In this document: positions 23,778 to 31,553 of the stretch, in pieces
Layout of the letters: each line of letters begins with the position of its first letter
How positions within the stretch are numbered: position 1 is the stretch's first letter
Assembly: GCA_934591815.1 (NCBI GenBank)
Contig: CAKTPV010000013.1
Coordinates: 1 to 58,015 of the forward strand
DNA: 58,015 bases
Source of the DNA: an uncultured Oscillospiraceae bacterium
GTDB taxonomy: Bacteria > Bacillota > Clostridia > Oscillospirales > Oscillospiraceae
Direction of reading: 5' to 3'
The notes under the pieces: generated by a model
Told to the model about the DNA's origin: nothing
The model's input: only the letters and a program-made list of their open reading frames with translations
Databases searched by the model: none
Program-made: the position numbers and the translations under genes

Positions 23778-24398
23778 TTATTTGCCCAGCCACTGCCGCA
23801 GGCGCTCCCACAGCTCCAGCGAGCGGAAGCGCAGCACATACCCGGCGTTTTCCCCGGTCATGAGGGACAGGTCGTCCGCCGTCATGCCGCCGTCCAGCGC
23901 CACACCCTCCAGCTCACAGGCGGCAGCGGTACACAGAGGCGGATACACCACGCACCACCAGTTTTGCCCCTCCCCCGCGCCGATGACCACCCGGAGCGCC
24001 AGATATTCCCCGGCGGGCAGGGCAAAGCCGTCGTAGGTCTTGCAGGGAAACTCCGCATCCTCCAATGAGACAGAGACAGAGTAGCCGCTGCCCTGCGCTG
24101 CCAGCTCCTGCGCGGCGGCGTCCCCGATGGCGGGCAGGCTGTCCCGCAGGTGGGCACGGGCCTCGGTCATGTCGGCGGATCGCCGCAGGATATCCTCGGC
24201 GCGTCGGAGCACCGCGTCCCGCACGTGGAGCTTCAGGGTCTGATCAGCGTCGCTGTCGGAGTTGGCGATAACATGGAGGCGGATCATCTTCTCCTGCAAG
24301 TCGTCCTGCCGGTGGAGGGACCACGCCCCCCACAGCAGCGTGACCGCCAACGCCATCAGGATAGCCAGCTCCAATGTCAGAAACGAACATTTACGCAT
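23778..24398 (-). CDS. spoIIR: Stage II sporulation protein R
   Basis: 206 residues from the ATG at 24398. An N-terminal membrane/signal segment (residues ~8-28) is followed by 'KMIRLHVIANSDS', 'QTLKLHVRDAVL' and 'YLALRVVIGAGEGQNWWCVVYPPLC', hallmarks of SpoIIR. It is made in the forespore under sigma F and signals across the septum to SpoIIGA to activate sigma E. The start codon directly follows the U-tract of the ispE terminator. A TTG at 24473 would extend the protein by 25 residues but would place the whole hairpin inside the coding region, so I prefer the ATG. Confidence 0.92.
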   Translation of the reverse strand: MRKCSFLTLELAILMALAVTLLWGAWSLHRQDDLQEKMIRLHVIANSDSDADQTLKLHVRDAVLRRAEDILRRSADMTEARAHLRDSLPAIGDAAAQELAAQGSGYSVSVSLEDAEFPCKTYDGFALPAGEYLALRVVIGAGEGQNWWCVVYPPLCTAAACELEGVALDGGMTADDLSLMTGENAGYVLRFRSLELWERLRQWLGK

Positions 24399-24399
24399 A

Positions 24400-24448
24400 A
24401 AAAACACCGTCCTATGTAGGAATTTCCTACATTTTGGACGGTGTTTTT
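24400..24448 (-). terminator. ispE terminator, overlapping the spoIIR start region
   Basis: A 13-bp stem (AAAAACACCGTCC at 24400-24412 with 24436-24448) encloses a second palindrome (ATGTAGG...CCTACAT). The minus-strand U-tract ends right at the spoIIR ATG. Confidence 0.85.
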
Positions 24449-24459
24449 GCGTTTTATAC
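24431..24459 (-). promoter_or_regulatory. Candidate sigma-F promoter of spoIIR
   Basis: Minus strand GTATA (24455-24459), 15-bp spacer, GTCCAAAAT (24431-24439). The sigma F/G consensus in Bacillus is roughly GYATA-15-GGNNANANT, so only one -10 position differs. The -35 overlaps the ispE stop codon and the -10 lies in the 5' arm of the ispE terminator. Confidence 0.6.
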
Positions 24460-25299
24460 AGGCTGTGCCGCAAATGTCAGCGGCCAGTGCTCCCGCAGTA
24501 CCTCAGCAGCGGCATAGGCGGCGTCCTCCCGGTCGAACAGGCCGAACACGGCGCTGCCGCTGCCGCTGAGCATGGCGGCCAGCGCGCCCTGCGCCCGCAG
24601 CGTCTCCCGGATCACCCACACGGCGCTGTCCGGTGGAATGGCACGCTCGAAGCTGTTGCACAGCGCCGCCGCTACGGCGCGAAGCTCCCCTGCATCCAGC
24701 GCGGCGGTCATGCCGTCCGGCCGGGGCGGCTGGGACGGCAGCTCATCCAACCGGCGGTACATGGCCGGTGTGGAGAAGCCCTCCGGCGGCTTGACCACCA
24801 CGAACCAGCCGTCCGTCAGCCGGGGCAGCGGCGTCAGTTGCTCCCCCCTGCCGGTGGCCAGCGCGGTGCCGCCCCGAATGAAGAACGGCACATCGCTGCC
24901 CAGCGCGGCGGCCATTCTCTCCAGCTCCGCGTCCGGCACCTCGGGCGCGTACAGGGATCGCAGCGCCCGCAGCACGGCGGCGGCATCGCTGCTGCCGCCG
25001 CCCAGTCCCGCCTGCGACGGGATGCGCTTTTGCAGATGCAGGTGCAGGTCAGGTACAGGCAGGTGCAGCTCCTGACAGAACAGTGCGGCGGCGCGCAGCA
25101 CCAGATTGGAGCCGTCTGTCGGAAGATCGGGGTCGGTGCAGGTCAGCGTCAGGCCGCTGCCGCCTTCTGTCAGCGTCAGGGTGTCGTACAGCCCCACGGT
25201 CTGCATGACGGTGGACACATCGTGGTACCCGTCGCCGCGGCGGGCGCCGACGATCAGCGTCAGGTTCACCTTGGCGGGGGCGTGAAGGGTCAGTTCCAT
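24454..25299 (-). CDS. ispE: 4-diphosphocytidyl-2-C-methyl-D-erythritol kinase
   Basis: 281 residues. GHMP-kinase features: N-terminal 'APAKVNLTLIVG' and the ATP loop 'IPSQAGLGGGSSDAAA', with C-terminal 'AAMLSGSGSAVFGLFD'. It phosphorylates CDP-methylerythritol in the MEP isoprenoid pathway. The start at 25299 has GGGAGGAGCT upstream; a Met five codons earlier lacks a better site. It is followed by spoIIR with a terminator between. Confidence 0.95.
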   Translation of the reverse strand: MELTLHAPAKVNLTLIVGARRGDGYHDVSTVMQTVGLYDTLTLTEGGSGLTLTCTDPDLPTDGSNLVLRAAALFCQELHLPVPDLHLHLQKRIPSQAGLGGGSSDAAAVLRALRSLYAPEVPDAELERMAAALGSDVPFFIRGGTALATGRGEQLTPLPRLTDGWFVVVKPPEGFSTPAMYRRLDELPSQPPRPDGMTAALDAGELRAVAAALCNSFERAIPPDSAVWVIRETLRAQGALAAMLSGSGSAVFGLFDREDAAYAAAEVLREHWPLTFAAQPV

Positions 25300-25312
25300 A
25301 GCTCCTCCCGGC

Positions 25313-25337
25313 AAAAAAGCGCCCGCTGGGCGCTTTT
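25313..25337 (-). terminator. Terminator of the DUF1015 gene
   Basis: AAAAGCGCCC-GCT-GGGCGCTTTT hairpin with a T6 run on the minus strand. Confidence 0.85.
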
Positions 25338-25352
25338 CTGCGAAACGTTTTG

Positions 25353-26636
25353 TTACTTGACGATCTTGCGGGCCTCGATGTAGTAGCGCTTATCCTGGGC
25401 GTGACCCATGGAGAAGGTCTTGCGGGGCAGCACGCCGTCGGCCATGACGGTCTTGAACAGCTGCTCCTTGCCCATGGCGGGCAGCAGGAAGCCCATGTTG
25501 CCGGGCTTGCTGCCCAGCTCGCGGGTCACGTCGTCGCCGTGGATGTAGTCCACCTCGCCGCCGTTGTCCTTCAGGTACTGGTCGATGACGCTCTGGAGCG
25601 TGCCCACAGCCAGCTGCACCTTGGGATCAGGCACAGTGATGAAGTGGCTCTCGCCGTTCCACACGAACTCGATGGTGTGACCGTCGCCCTTGCCCTCGTA
25701 GGCGTTGGGATAGGCGGCGCGGAAGGCGTCCATGAACTTCTGGTGATCCACGCCGAACAGCACGCGGTGGATGGGCTCGAACTGCAGGGCATCGTCGTGG
25801 TTGTTGACCACCTCTACCAGCGCGTAGCGGGCGGGCAGAGCCAGATACTCCTCGGGGGTCTTGCCCTTCTTCTGCTCCTCATAGCAGGCCTTGGCGGTGG
25901 CCAGAGAGTGGTTGCCGTCGCCCACGGCGAACAGCAGCGGCGCCACGCCGGACACGCCGTACTTCTTCTGCATGGCCTCGTCGGTGGTCAGACCCTCCAG
26001 AGAGGCGGCCACGGCGTCGATCTGTTTGTCGGACAGCTTGTATCCCACGATGTGGCCGCCGTTCTGCATCAGGTCGAAGTCGTAGATCTTCTCCATGGTT
26101 CCGGCGGCAGCGGTCAGCGGCTCGATAACGGTCTTGCCGGGGTCGTCGATGAGCAGCATGACGTGGGGCAGCTCGATGGGGGCGTTGCGGCGGACGCGGG
26201 CGCGGGGCGGGATGCGATCCAGCACCGTACCCTCGGTGGCGCGGATCAGTGCGCCGGAGCCGGGGGTGAAGTCGTAGGCATCCAGATCCACCATGCCGAT
26301 AAGGCCGTGGCGGATGCGGCCGTCGGACTGCTGCCGCTCAATGTAGAGCAGGGAGTCGGTCAGCGTCTCGAACACGCCGTCTGCCATGTACTTGCGCATG
26401 GCGGCGTTGATATCGTCAATATACTCGTCCACGTTGGGAGCCTTCAGATTGGCCTCGGGCAGGATGAGACGCAGCGTGGAGGGGGCGTCGCCCACCTTCT
26501 CCTCCACCGCCTGCCAGTACTCCGGCTCAGAGGTGAACTGGTCGCAGGCCACCACGGCCCACTTGGTCATGTCCTGTCCCTTGGGCAGCAGGATGTCGGC
26601 GGGATAAAAGCCCAGCTTTTCGAATTTCTTGTTCAT
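25353..26636 (-). CDS. DUF1015 family protein
   Basis: 427 residues from [30 protein letters not shown] precedes the ATG. Family features include 'KWAVVACDQFTSEPEYWQ' near the N-terminus and 'FAVGDGNHSLATAKACYEE' in the middle. DUF1015 proteins are soluble and uncharacterised (some are annotated as possible kinases or SerK-like enzymes); the His in GDGNHS is the kind of residue that would be catalytic. Monocistronic by its own promoter and terminator. Confidence 0.9.
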   Translation of the reverse strand: MNKKFEKLGFYPADILLPKGQDMTKWAVVACDQFTSEPEYWQAVEEKVGDAPSTLRLILPEANLKAPNVDEYIDDINAAMRKYMADGVFETLTDSLLYIERQQSDGRIRHGLIGMVDLDAYDFTPGSGALIRATEGTVLDRIPPRARVRRNAPIELPHVMLLIDDPGKTVIEPLTAAAGTMEKIYDFDLMQNGGHIVGYKLSDKQIDAVAASLEGLTTDEAMQKKYGVSGVAPLLFAVGDGNHSLATAKACYEEQKKGKTPEEYLALPARYALVEVVNNHDDALQFEPIHRVLFGVDHQKFMDAFRAAYPNAYEGKGDGHTIEFVWNGESHFITVPDPKVQLAVGTLQSVIDQYLKDNGGEVDYIHGDDVTRELGSKPGNMGFLLPAMGKEQLFKTVMADGVLPRKTFSMGHAQDKRYYIEARKIVK

Positions 26637-26688
26637 GGTGTTCCTCCTGTTTTTGATCAAAAGGTGCGGGGTCTTGTTCCTACTGGTC

Positions 26689-26717
26689 ATAGTACCAAAA
26701 ATCCCCGGCGTTTGCAA
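26689..26717 (-). promoter_or_regulatory. Promoter of the DUF1015 gene
   Basis: Minus strand TTGCAA (26712-26717), 17-bp spacer, TACTAT (26689-26694). Confidence 0.55.
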
Positions 26718-26825
26718 TCGGTTTTCAAATTATTTCAGGTCAGCTGACAAATTTTTGTGCATATCTGCCGGGCTGCCGGGAAAGACTACGGGAGAAAGCA
26801 GTCTTGCACACAAGGAGGGACTTTC

Positions 26826-27035
26826 ATGAAGATCGTAGACCGTATCACGCTGATCCTCGTGGTCATCGGCGCGCTGAACTGGGGCAGCGTGGGGCTTTTC
26901 AGCTTCGACTGCGTGGCGTTCCTGTTCGGTGGACAGACCGGCGCGGTCAGCCGCATCATCTATACGCTGGTGGGCATCGCAGGCTTGTGGTGCATCACCC
27001 TGCTGTTCCGCGAGGACGGAACGGAGACCACATAA
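26826..27035 (+). CDS. DUF378 family small membrane protein
   Basis: 69 residues starting MKIVDRITLILVVIGALNWG, with AAGGAGGGAC before the ATG. Two hydrophobic helices with the family's 'ALNWG' and 'IIYTLVGIAGLW' segments. DUF378 (YuzA-like) proteins are small inner-membrane proteins of unknown role. It stands alone on the plus strand and shares a terminator with the convergent DUF2812-like gene. Confidence 0.9.
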   Translation: MKIVDRITLILVVIGALNWGSVGLFSFDCVAFLFGGQTGAVSRIIYTLVGIAGLWCITLLFREDGTETT

Positions 27036-27056
27036 GCATCCCACCCGCATCCACGC

Positions 27057-27087
27057 AAAAAAGACCGCCCGTGGGCGGTCTTTTTGC
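27057..27087. terminator. Bidirectional terminator between the DUF378 and DUF2812-like genes
   Basis: AAAAAAGACCGCCC-GT-GGGCGGTCTTTTT, symmetrical with T-runs both ways. Confidence 0.9.
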
Positions 27088-27093
27088 ATGGGT

Positions 27094-27873
27094 TCACGTC
27101 CGCAGCAGCGACAGGAAAGAGTACAGCAGGGCCGCGATGGGCGCGGCAACGACGATGACGTACAGCAGCACCGTCCGGCCGGCGGCACGGTGCAGGCACT
27201 CCTCGTAGGACATATCGTCCCACTTCTCCGGGGACAGGACGCCATGGAACAGCACGCGATCCACGGCGAAGCAGGCCGCCGCCACCAGCGCCGCGGCGGC
27301 CGCCAGTTTCTGCCAGAACAGCAGGCCGGTGTCCTTCAGCACCGCCAGAAACGGCAGCGACAGCAGGAAGCCCAGATTCATGGCGGCGGTGGACGTCTGC
27401 CCTTTCCGGTGCAGCCTTGCGTTTTCGGCCAACTCCGGCAGGCGGGGCGGCGGCACGGCGTCCGGACGGGTGCTGCGCATGATGCACAGGCCGCCCCAAT
27501 CGCAGACCTCCTCCCAGCCATTGTCACGGCGGAGCTGGTAGAGCAGCTGGATGTACTTATAGGGGCCGATCTCCCCCACCAGCCTGGCAAGGCGCGGGTC
27601 CTCCGGCAGGGTCAGGCTGCCGGGCATGGGACGGTCCAGCGCCGGGGGCGCCGTGAGGCTGCCCTCCTCCAGGCGGCGGAACAGCTCGTCCAGCTCCTGC
27701 GGGGCTGCGCCCTCCGGGAACAGGGCGTAGGTCTGCTCTCCGGACGCGGCGGGGACAAAGACCGCTTTTACGCCCTTGATCGTTTGCAGCTCCCATCCCC
27801 TGCGGGACATGTCCCGCAGCCAGCGGAGGAAATACGCCGTCTGCCACGGCGCGAACGGGATCACTCTGCGCAT
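27094..27873 (-). CDS. DUF2812-like membrane protein
   Basis: 259 residues. The N-terminal half (to ~125) has the 'FLRWLRDMSRRGWELQTIKG' opening and a later 'YKYIQLLYQLRRDNGWEEVCDWGGL' segment that resemble repeated DUF2812 modules. The C-terminal half has probable membrane helices around residues 165-205 and 232-256. DUF2812 genes are commonly paired with PadR regulators; none is seen here. It is divergent from the ABC-F gene, and two direct repeats lie between. Family assignment is by pattern only. Confidence 0.6.
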   Translation of the reverse strand: MRRVIPFAPWQTAYFLRWLRDMSRRGWELQTIKGVKAVFVPAASGEQTYALFPEGAAPQELDELFRRLEEGSLTAPPALDRPMPGSLTLPEDPRLARLVGEIGPYKYIQLLYQLRRDNGWEEVCDWGGLCIMRSTRPDAVPPPRLPELAENARLHRKGQTSTAAMNLGFLLSLPFLAVLKDTGLLFWQKLAAAAALVAAACFAVDRVLFHGVLSPEKWDDMSYEECLHRAAGRTVLLYVIVVAAPIAALLYSFLSLLRT

Positions 27874-27896
27874 CGCGTCACCTTCTTTCTGTGGAC

Positions 27897-27925
27897 AGCA
27901 TAGCAGATGGTGAAGAAAATGTCTA
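27897..27925 (-). promoter_or_regulatory. Promoter of the DUF2812-like gene
   Basis: Minus strand TAGACA (27920-27925), 17-bp spacer, TATGCT (27897-27902); its -35 is 2 bp from the first direct repeat. Confidence 0.5.
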
Positions 27926-27926
27926 T

Positions 27927-27985
27927 CAACTTCAGGTTGCGCGGCAAAAAAAGCGGGAAATTTCAGGCAACTTCAGGTTGCGCGG
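27927..27985. repeat. Two direct repeats, possible operators
   Basis: CAACTTCAGGTTGCGCGG occurs at 27927-27944 and again at 27968-27985, 41 bp apart (about four helical turns), in the divergent promoter region. Each has an internal CAAC/GTTG dyad. Confidence 0.65.
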
Positions 27986-28005
27986 GGCAAATACGGCGGC
28001 AGAGG

Positions 28006-28034
28006 TTGCTTTTTTGCGGCGCGTGTGGTAGGAT
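28006..28034 (+). promoter_or_regulatory. Promoter of the ABC-F leader
   Basis: TTGCTT (28006-28011), 17-bp spacer, TAGGAT (28029-28034). Transcription would start near 28041, giving a leader of about 220 nt. Confidence 0.5.
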
Positions 28035-28062
28035 AAGAAAAAATAAGAGAGGAGTTGAGAGG

Positions 28063-28083
28063 ATGAACCTGATTTCCTGCTGA
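28063..28083 (+). CDS. Leader peptide (uORF) MNLISC of the ABC-F attenuator
   Basis: A six-codon ORF with an AGAGGAG site 8 nt before its ATG, well upstream of the ABC-F gene. Codons 4-6 (28072-28080, ATTTCCTGC) are complementary to 28140-28148, so a ribosome paused on this uORF would change the folding of the leader. Short leader ORFs control several antibiotic-resistance ABC-F and erm genes. Confidence 0.65.
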   Translation: MNLISC

Positions 28084-28246
28084 ACTACGGCACGACATTG
28101 TATCGGGCGGTGCTGACCGTCCTGTTCGTTGTGCCTTTCGCGGGAAATTGGCGTATCTCTCGGCTCTGTGCGTGGTCATAGCCTGCCTATCGGCGGGTGT
28201 GGTGTGCGTTTTTGGCTGTGGGAGCTGTTTCCCGCAGCCATTTTTT
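28072..28246 (+). promoter_or_regulatory. Transcription attenuator of the Lsa-type ABC-F gene
   Basis: Segment A (28072-28080, in the uORF) pairs with B (28140-28148, GCGGGAAAT, nine pairs including one G-U). B can instead pair with C (28228-28235, TTTCCCGC). C is the 3' arm of an intrinsic terminator: 10-bp stem 28214-28223 with 28230-28239, then ATTTTTT. With free translation, A:B forms and the terminator folds. With a ribosome stalled over A, B is free to pair with C and break the terminator. Confidence 0.7.
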
Positions 28247-28264
28247 CGTATAGGAGGCATGACT

Positions 28265-29761
28265 ATGTCCATTATTAAAGTATCCGGCCTGACGTTCTGC
28301 TATGAAGGCAGCTACGACAACATCTTTGAAAACGTCAGCTTTCAGCTGGACACCGACTGGCGGCTGGGGCTGACGGGCCGCAACGGGCGGGGCAAAACCA
28401 CGCTGCTGCGGCTCTTAGAGGGAAGGTATCCCTATCAAGGTACGATACACGCCAGCGTGGGCTTCGACTACTTCCCCTACGCCGTGGAGGATCCGTCGCT
28501 GTGTCCCATGGAGCTGCTGGAGCGCATCTGTCCCGACGTGGCCCCGTGGCGGTTCCTGCGGGAGCTGGCGCCGCTGGAGGTATCGGAGGACGCACTGTAC
28601 CGTCCCTTTTCCACGCTGTCCGGCGGTGAGCAGTCCAAGCTCCTGCTGGCCATGCTCTTTTCCCGGGAAAACCGCTTTCTCCTCATCGACGAGCCCACCA
28701 ACCATCTGGATCAGGTGGGGCGGGCGCTGGTAAGCCGCTATCTCCGCGGCAAAAAGGGCTTCCTGCTGGTGTCCCACGACCGTGCCTTTCTGGACGGCTG
28801 TGTGGATCACATTCTGTCCATCAACCGCAGCAGCATCGAGGTGCAGAAGGGAAATTTTTCCTCGTGGTACGAGAACAAGCGGCGTCAGGATGCCTTTGAG
28901 CTGTCGCAGAATGAGCGGCTCAAAAAGGAGATCGGACGGCTGAAGGAGGCGGCGCGGCAGTCCAGCGACTGGGCCGACCGGGTGGAGGGGACAAAGATCG
29001 GGAAAAACTCCGCCAAGGTCAAGGGGCTCGCCGACGCCATGGGTGGCCGCGACTTCGTCGCCGAGCAGTCCCGGCGGATGCAGCAGCGGCGGAAAAATCT
29101 GGAACGGCGGCAGCAAAACGCCATTGAGGAGAAGTCCGCGCTGCTGAAGGACATCGAGCGCAGCGATGCTTTGAAGCTGCACCCGCTGACCCACCACGCC
29201 CAGCGGCTGGCAGCGCTGCGGGAGGTGTCCATCGACTACGGCGGCGGGCCTGTGTGCAGCGGCGTATCCTTTTCCGTAGCGCAGGGCGACCGCGTGGCGC
29301 TGTGTGGGGCAAACGGCTGCGGCAAGTCCAGCATCCTCAAGCTGCTGTGCGGGCAGGATATCCCCTATTCCGGCACTTTGGAGACAGCCAGTCGGCTGGT
29401 CATCTCCTACGTGCCGCAGGACGCCTCCGGTCTGCGGGGCGGGCTGCGGGACTACGCCGCCGGGTACGGTCTCGATGAGAGCCTGTTCCTGACCATCCTG
29501 CGGAAGCTTGGCTTCGAGCGGGTGCAGTTCGAGAAGGATATGGGCGACTACTCCGCCGGGCAGAAGAAAAAGGTGCTGCTGGCCCGAAGCCTGTGCCAGT
29601 CCGCCCATCTGTACGTCTGGGACGAGCCGCTGAACTACATCGACGTTCTCTCCCGCATCCAGATCGAGGAGCTGCTGCAGGCATTCCGGCCTACCCTGCT
29701 GTTCGTGGAGCACGACCGGGTGTTCTGCGAGAACATCGCCACGAAGACCGTGGAGCTGTAA
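28265..29761 (+). CDS. Lsa-type ABC-F ribosomal protection protein
   Basis: 498 residues, the length of Lsa/Vga-type antibiotic-resistance ABC-F proteins. Two ABC domains without membrane helices: Walker A GRNGRGKTT (near residue 40), signature LSGGEQ, Walker B-D loop 'LLIDEPTNHLDQ'; linker (~185-290) rich in Lys/Arg/Glu coils; second Walker A GANGCGKSS, degenerate signature YSAGQ, 'YVWDEPLNYID'. The 'GRNGRGKTT' and 'WDEPLNYID' forms are those of Lsa(A/E)-like proteins, which dislodge lincosamides, pleuromutilins and streptogramin A from the ribosome. The ATG at 28265 follows AGGAGG by 7 nt. Expression is probably attenuator-controlled. Resistance itself is inferred, not shown. Confidence 0.85.
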   Translation: MSIIKVSGLTFCYEGSYDNIFENVSFQLDTDWRLGLTGRNGRGKTTLLRLLEGRYPYQGTIHASVGFDYFPYAVEDPSLCPMELLERICPDVAPWRFLRELAPLEVSEDALYRPFSTLSGGEQSKLLLAMLFSRENRFLLIDEPTNHLDQVGRALVSRYLRGKKGFLLVSHDRAFLDGCVDHILSINRSSIEVQKGNFSSWYENKRRQDAFELSQNERLKKEIGRLKEAARQSSDWADRVEGTKIGKNSAKVKGLADAMGGRDFVAEQSRRMQQRRKNLERRQQNAIEEKSALLKDIERSDALKLHPLTHHAQRLAALREVSIDYGGGPVCSGVSFSVAQGDRVALCGANGCGKSSILKLLCGQDIPYSGTLETASRLVISYVPQDASGLRGGLRDYAAGYGLDESLFLTILRKLGFERVQFEKDMGDYSAGQKKKVLLARSLCQSAHLYVWDEPLNYIDVLSRIQIEELLQAFRPTLLFVEHDRVFCENIATKTVEL

Positions 29762-29767
29762 GATGGC

Positions 29768-29806
29768 AAAAGACCGCCTGCGCGACTGGCGCGCAGGCGG
29801 TCTTTT
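29768..29806. terminator. Bidirectional terminator between the ABC-F gene and rqcH
   Basis: AAAAGACCGCCTGCGC ... GCGCAGGCGGTCTTTT, a long GC-rich stem with T-runs both ways. Confidence 0.9.
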
Positions 29807-29815
29807 GTGCAAATA

Positions 29816-31552
29816 TCATTTCCCGGCCAAGCGCTTGACCAACTCCTCGTCCGGGTCGGCCAGCATGGTCTGGTAGGTGGAGTAGACCACCATGCCCGGC
29901 TTGGCACCGGCGGGCTTTTTTACAAATTTCACCGGCGTATAGTCCACCGGCACCTTGGTACTGCCCTGCGCCTGAGAGAAGTATGCCGCCAGCGACGCGG
30001 CCTCCATAAGACTCTGCTCGTCCGGCTCCGCGCCGCCGGTGCAGAGGATCACATGGCTGCCGTGGATCTTCTGGGTATGGAGCCAGATGTCCCGCTTATC
30101 GGCGTCCTTGGTGGTCAGGCGGTCATTCTGCCGGTTGTTGCGTCCCACGAGGATACGCAGTCCCGCGGAGGAGCGGAACTCCCGTGGCTTGGAGGCGCGC
30201 TGGAAGCCGGGCTGCTTTTTGCCCCGCCCCCGCAGGTAGCCGCCGTCCGTCAGCTCCGTGCGGATATCGTTGAAGTCCTGCTCCGATTCGGCCTGCGCCA
30301 ACTCCTGTAAAACGCTCTCCAGATATTGCAGCTCCTCTCCGCCCCTTTGCAGCTGGGCGGTCAGGTATTTCTCCGCCGTCTTGGCCTTGGCGTACTGCTT
30401 GAAGTACCGGGCGGCGTTCTCCTGCGGCGACAGCCGGACATCCAGCGGGATATCCATGTCGGCGCAGTTTTCGTCGTAGTAGTTCTGGGCGGTGAGGCGG
30501 CTCTGCCCCCGCTCCATGCGGTAGAGGTTGGCGGTGATCAGTTCGCCGCAGATCCGCAGGTGATCCCTGTCCAGACAGGCGGTCAGCTCCTTCTCCTGCG
30601 CCGCCAGCTTGCGCCGCACACGGTCACGGGCAGTGGTGGCAGTCTTCAGCAGATCCCGTCCCTTCTGCTTCACCCGCTCCGCCTGCTCCCGCTTTTCATA
30701 GAAGTCGTCCAGCAGGTGGGAAAAGCTGTCATAGACCTCCGTCTCCGCGTAGGTGCCATACTGGGTAACAGGGCCGTAGGTAAAGTCCGCCAGCGACCCG
30801 TTCCGTTTGATAAGCGTCGGTGTAAAGGCATTTTCATGCACAGCCTTTTGCCACCGGGAGAACACTTCCCACAGGGCGCTCCCCTGCGATACGGGGGCGT
30901 CGGTGCTGCCGCAGGCGCGGACTGTCAGTTCCCGTGCCACCAGCGGGGATACGGCGGTGAAGGTGTTCAGCAGCCAGCCGTCCAGCGGCGCGTCCGGTGC
31001 GGCGCGCCCCAGCAGGGCGGTGAATTCCTCCTCCGTCACGGACAGTGGCGAGCGCTTATCCTGCCGGGTGGGCAGGCGGTAAAAAAGCCCCGGCAGCACT
31101 TGCCGGTCCTGCTCCGCCTCCAGATCCACGCGGCGCAGACAGTCGATGATGCGGCCGTCCCTGTCGCAGAGGATGAGATTGGCGCGGCGGGGCATCCCCT
31201 CCCACACCAGCGTAAAGCGGCTGCGCTCCCCCAGCTCGTCGGAGGCCAGCACGGTCAGCGTCACCACACGCTCCAGCGGCTCCTGCCGGATGGACTCGAT
31301 GATGCCGCCGGACAGGTGCTTGCGCAGGAGCATACAGAACATCGGCGGCTGGGACGGGTTATCCCGCAGCTGCTCCGTCAGGTGGATGCGGGGCTGGTTG
31401 GCGCCGGCGTTGAGGAACAAACGGCGGCTGCCCCGCAGCAGGAGAATGATCTGATCCCGTGCGGGCTGCTGTATTTTTTCGATGCGGCTGCCGGTGAGCT
31501 GGGGGGTAAGCTCCCCCACCACGCCTTGCAGACAGATAGCGTCTAAGGGCAT
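29816..31552 (-). CDS. rqcH: Rqc2 homologue RqcH (NFACT family)
   Basis: 578 residues. NFACT-N domain (residues ~1-200, 'RRLFLNAGANQPRIHLTE'), a middle coiled coil (~280-430), and the C-terminal NFACT-R domain with 'ILVGRNNRQNDRLT' and 'DIWLHTQKIHGSHVI'. RqcH binds split 50S subunits with stalled peptidyl-tRNA and adds C-terminal Ala tails that mark the chain for degradation. Older names are FbpA or fibronectin-binding protein. It starts 1 nt after mrnC, so the two are an operon. Confidence 0.94.
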   Translation of the reverse strand: MPLDAICLQGVVGELTPQLTGSRIEKIQQPARDQIILLLRGSRRLFLNAGANQPRIHLTEQLRDNPSQPPMFCMLLRKHLSGGIIESIRQEPLERVVTLTVLASDELGERSRFTLVWEGMPRRANLILCDRDGRIIDCLRRVDLEAEQDRQVLPGLFYRLPTRQDKRSPLSVTEEEFTALLGRAAPDAPLDGWLLNTFTAVSPLVARELTVRACGSTDAPVSQGSALWEVFSRWQKAVHENAFTPTLIKRNGSLADFTYGPVTQYGTYAETEVYDSFSHLLDDFYEKREQAERVKQKGRDLLKTATTARDRVRRKLAAQEKELTACLDRDHLRICGELITANLYRMERGQSRLTAQNYYDENCADMDIPLDVRLSPQENAARYFKQYAKAKTAEKYLTAQLQRGGEELQYLESVLQELAQAESEQDFNDIRTELTDGGYLRGRGKKQPGFQRASKPREFRSSAGLRILVGRNNRQNDRLTTKDADKRDIWLHTQKIHGSHVILCTGGAEPDEQSLMEAASLAAYFSQAQGSTKVPVDYTPVKFVKKPAGAKPGMVVYSTYQTMLADPDEELVKRLAGK

Positions 31553-31553
31553 A

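Noticed and set aside
24399..24473. A 25-residue N-terminal extension of SpoIIR from a TTG at 24473
   Set aside because: It would translate through the ispE terminator hairpin and overlap the ispE end, and it adds residues ahead of the normal signal segment.
27927..27985. Start of a CRISPR-like array
   Set aside because: Only two repeat copies, a 23-bp gap and no cas genes. Operators are more likely.
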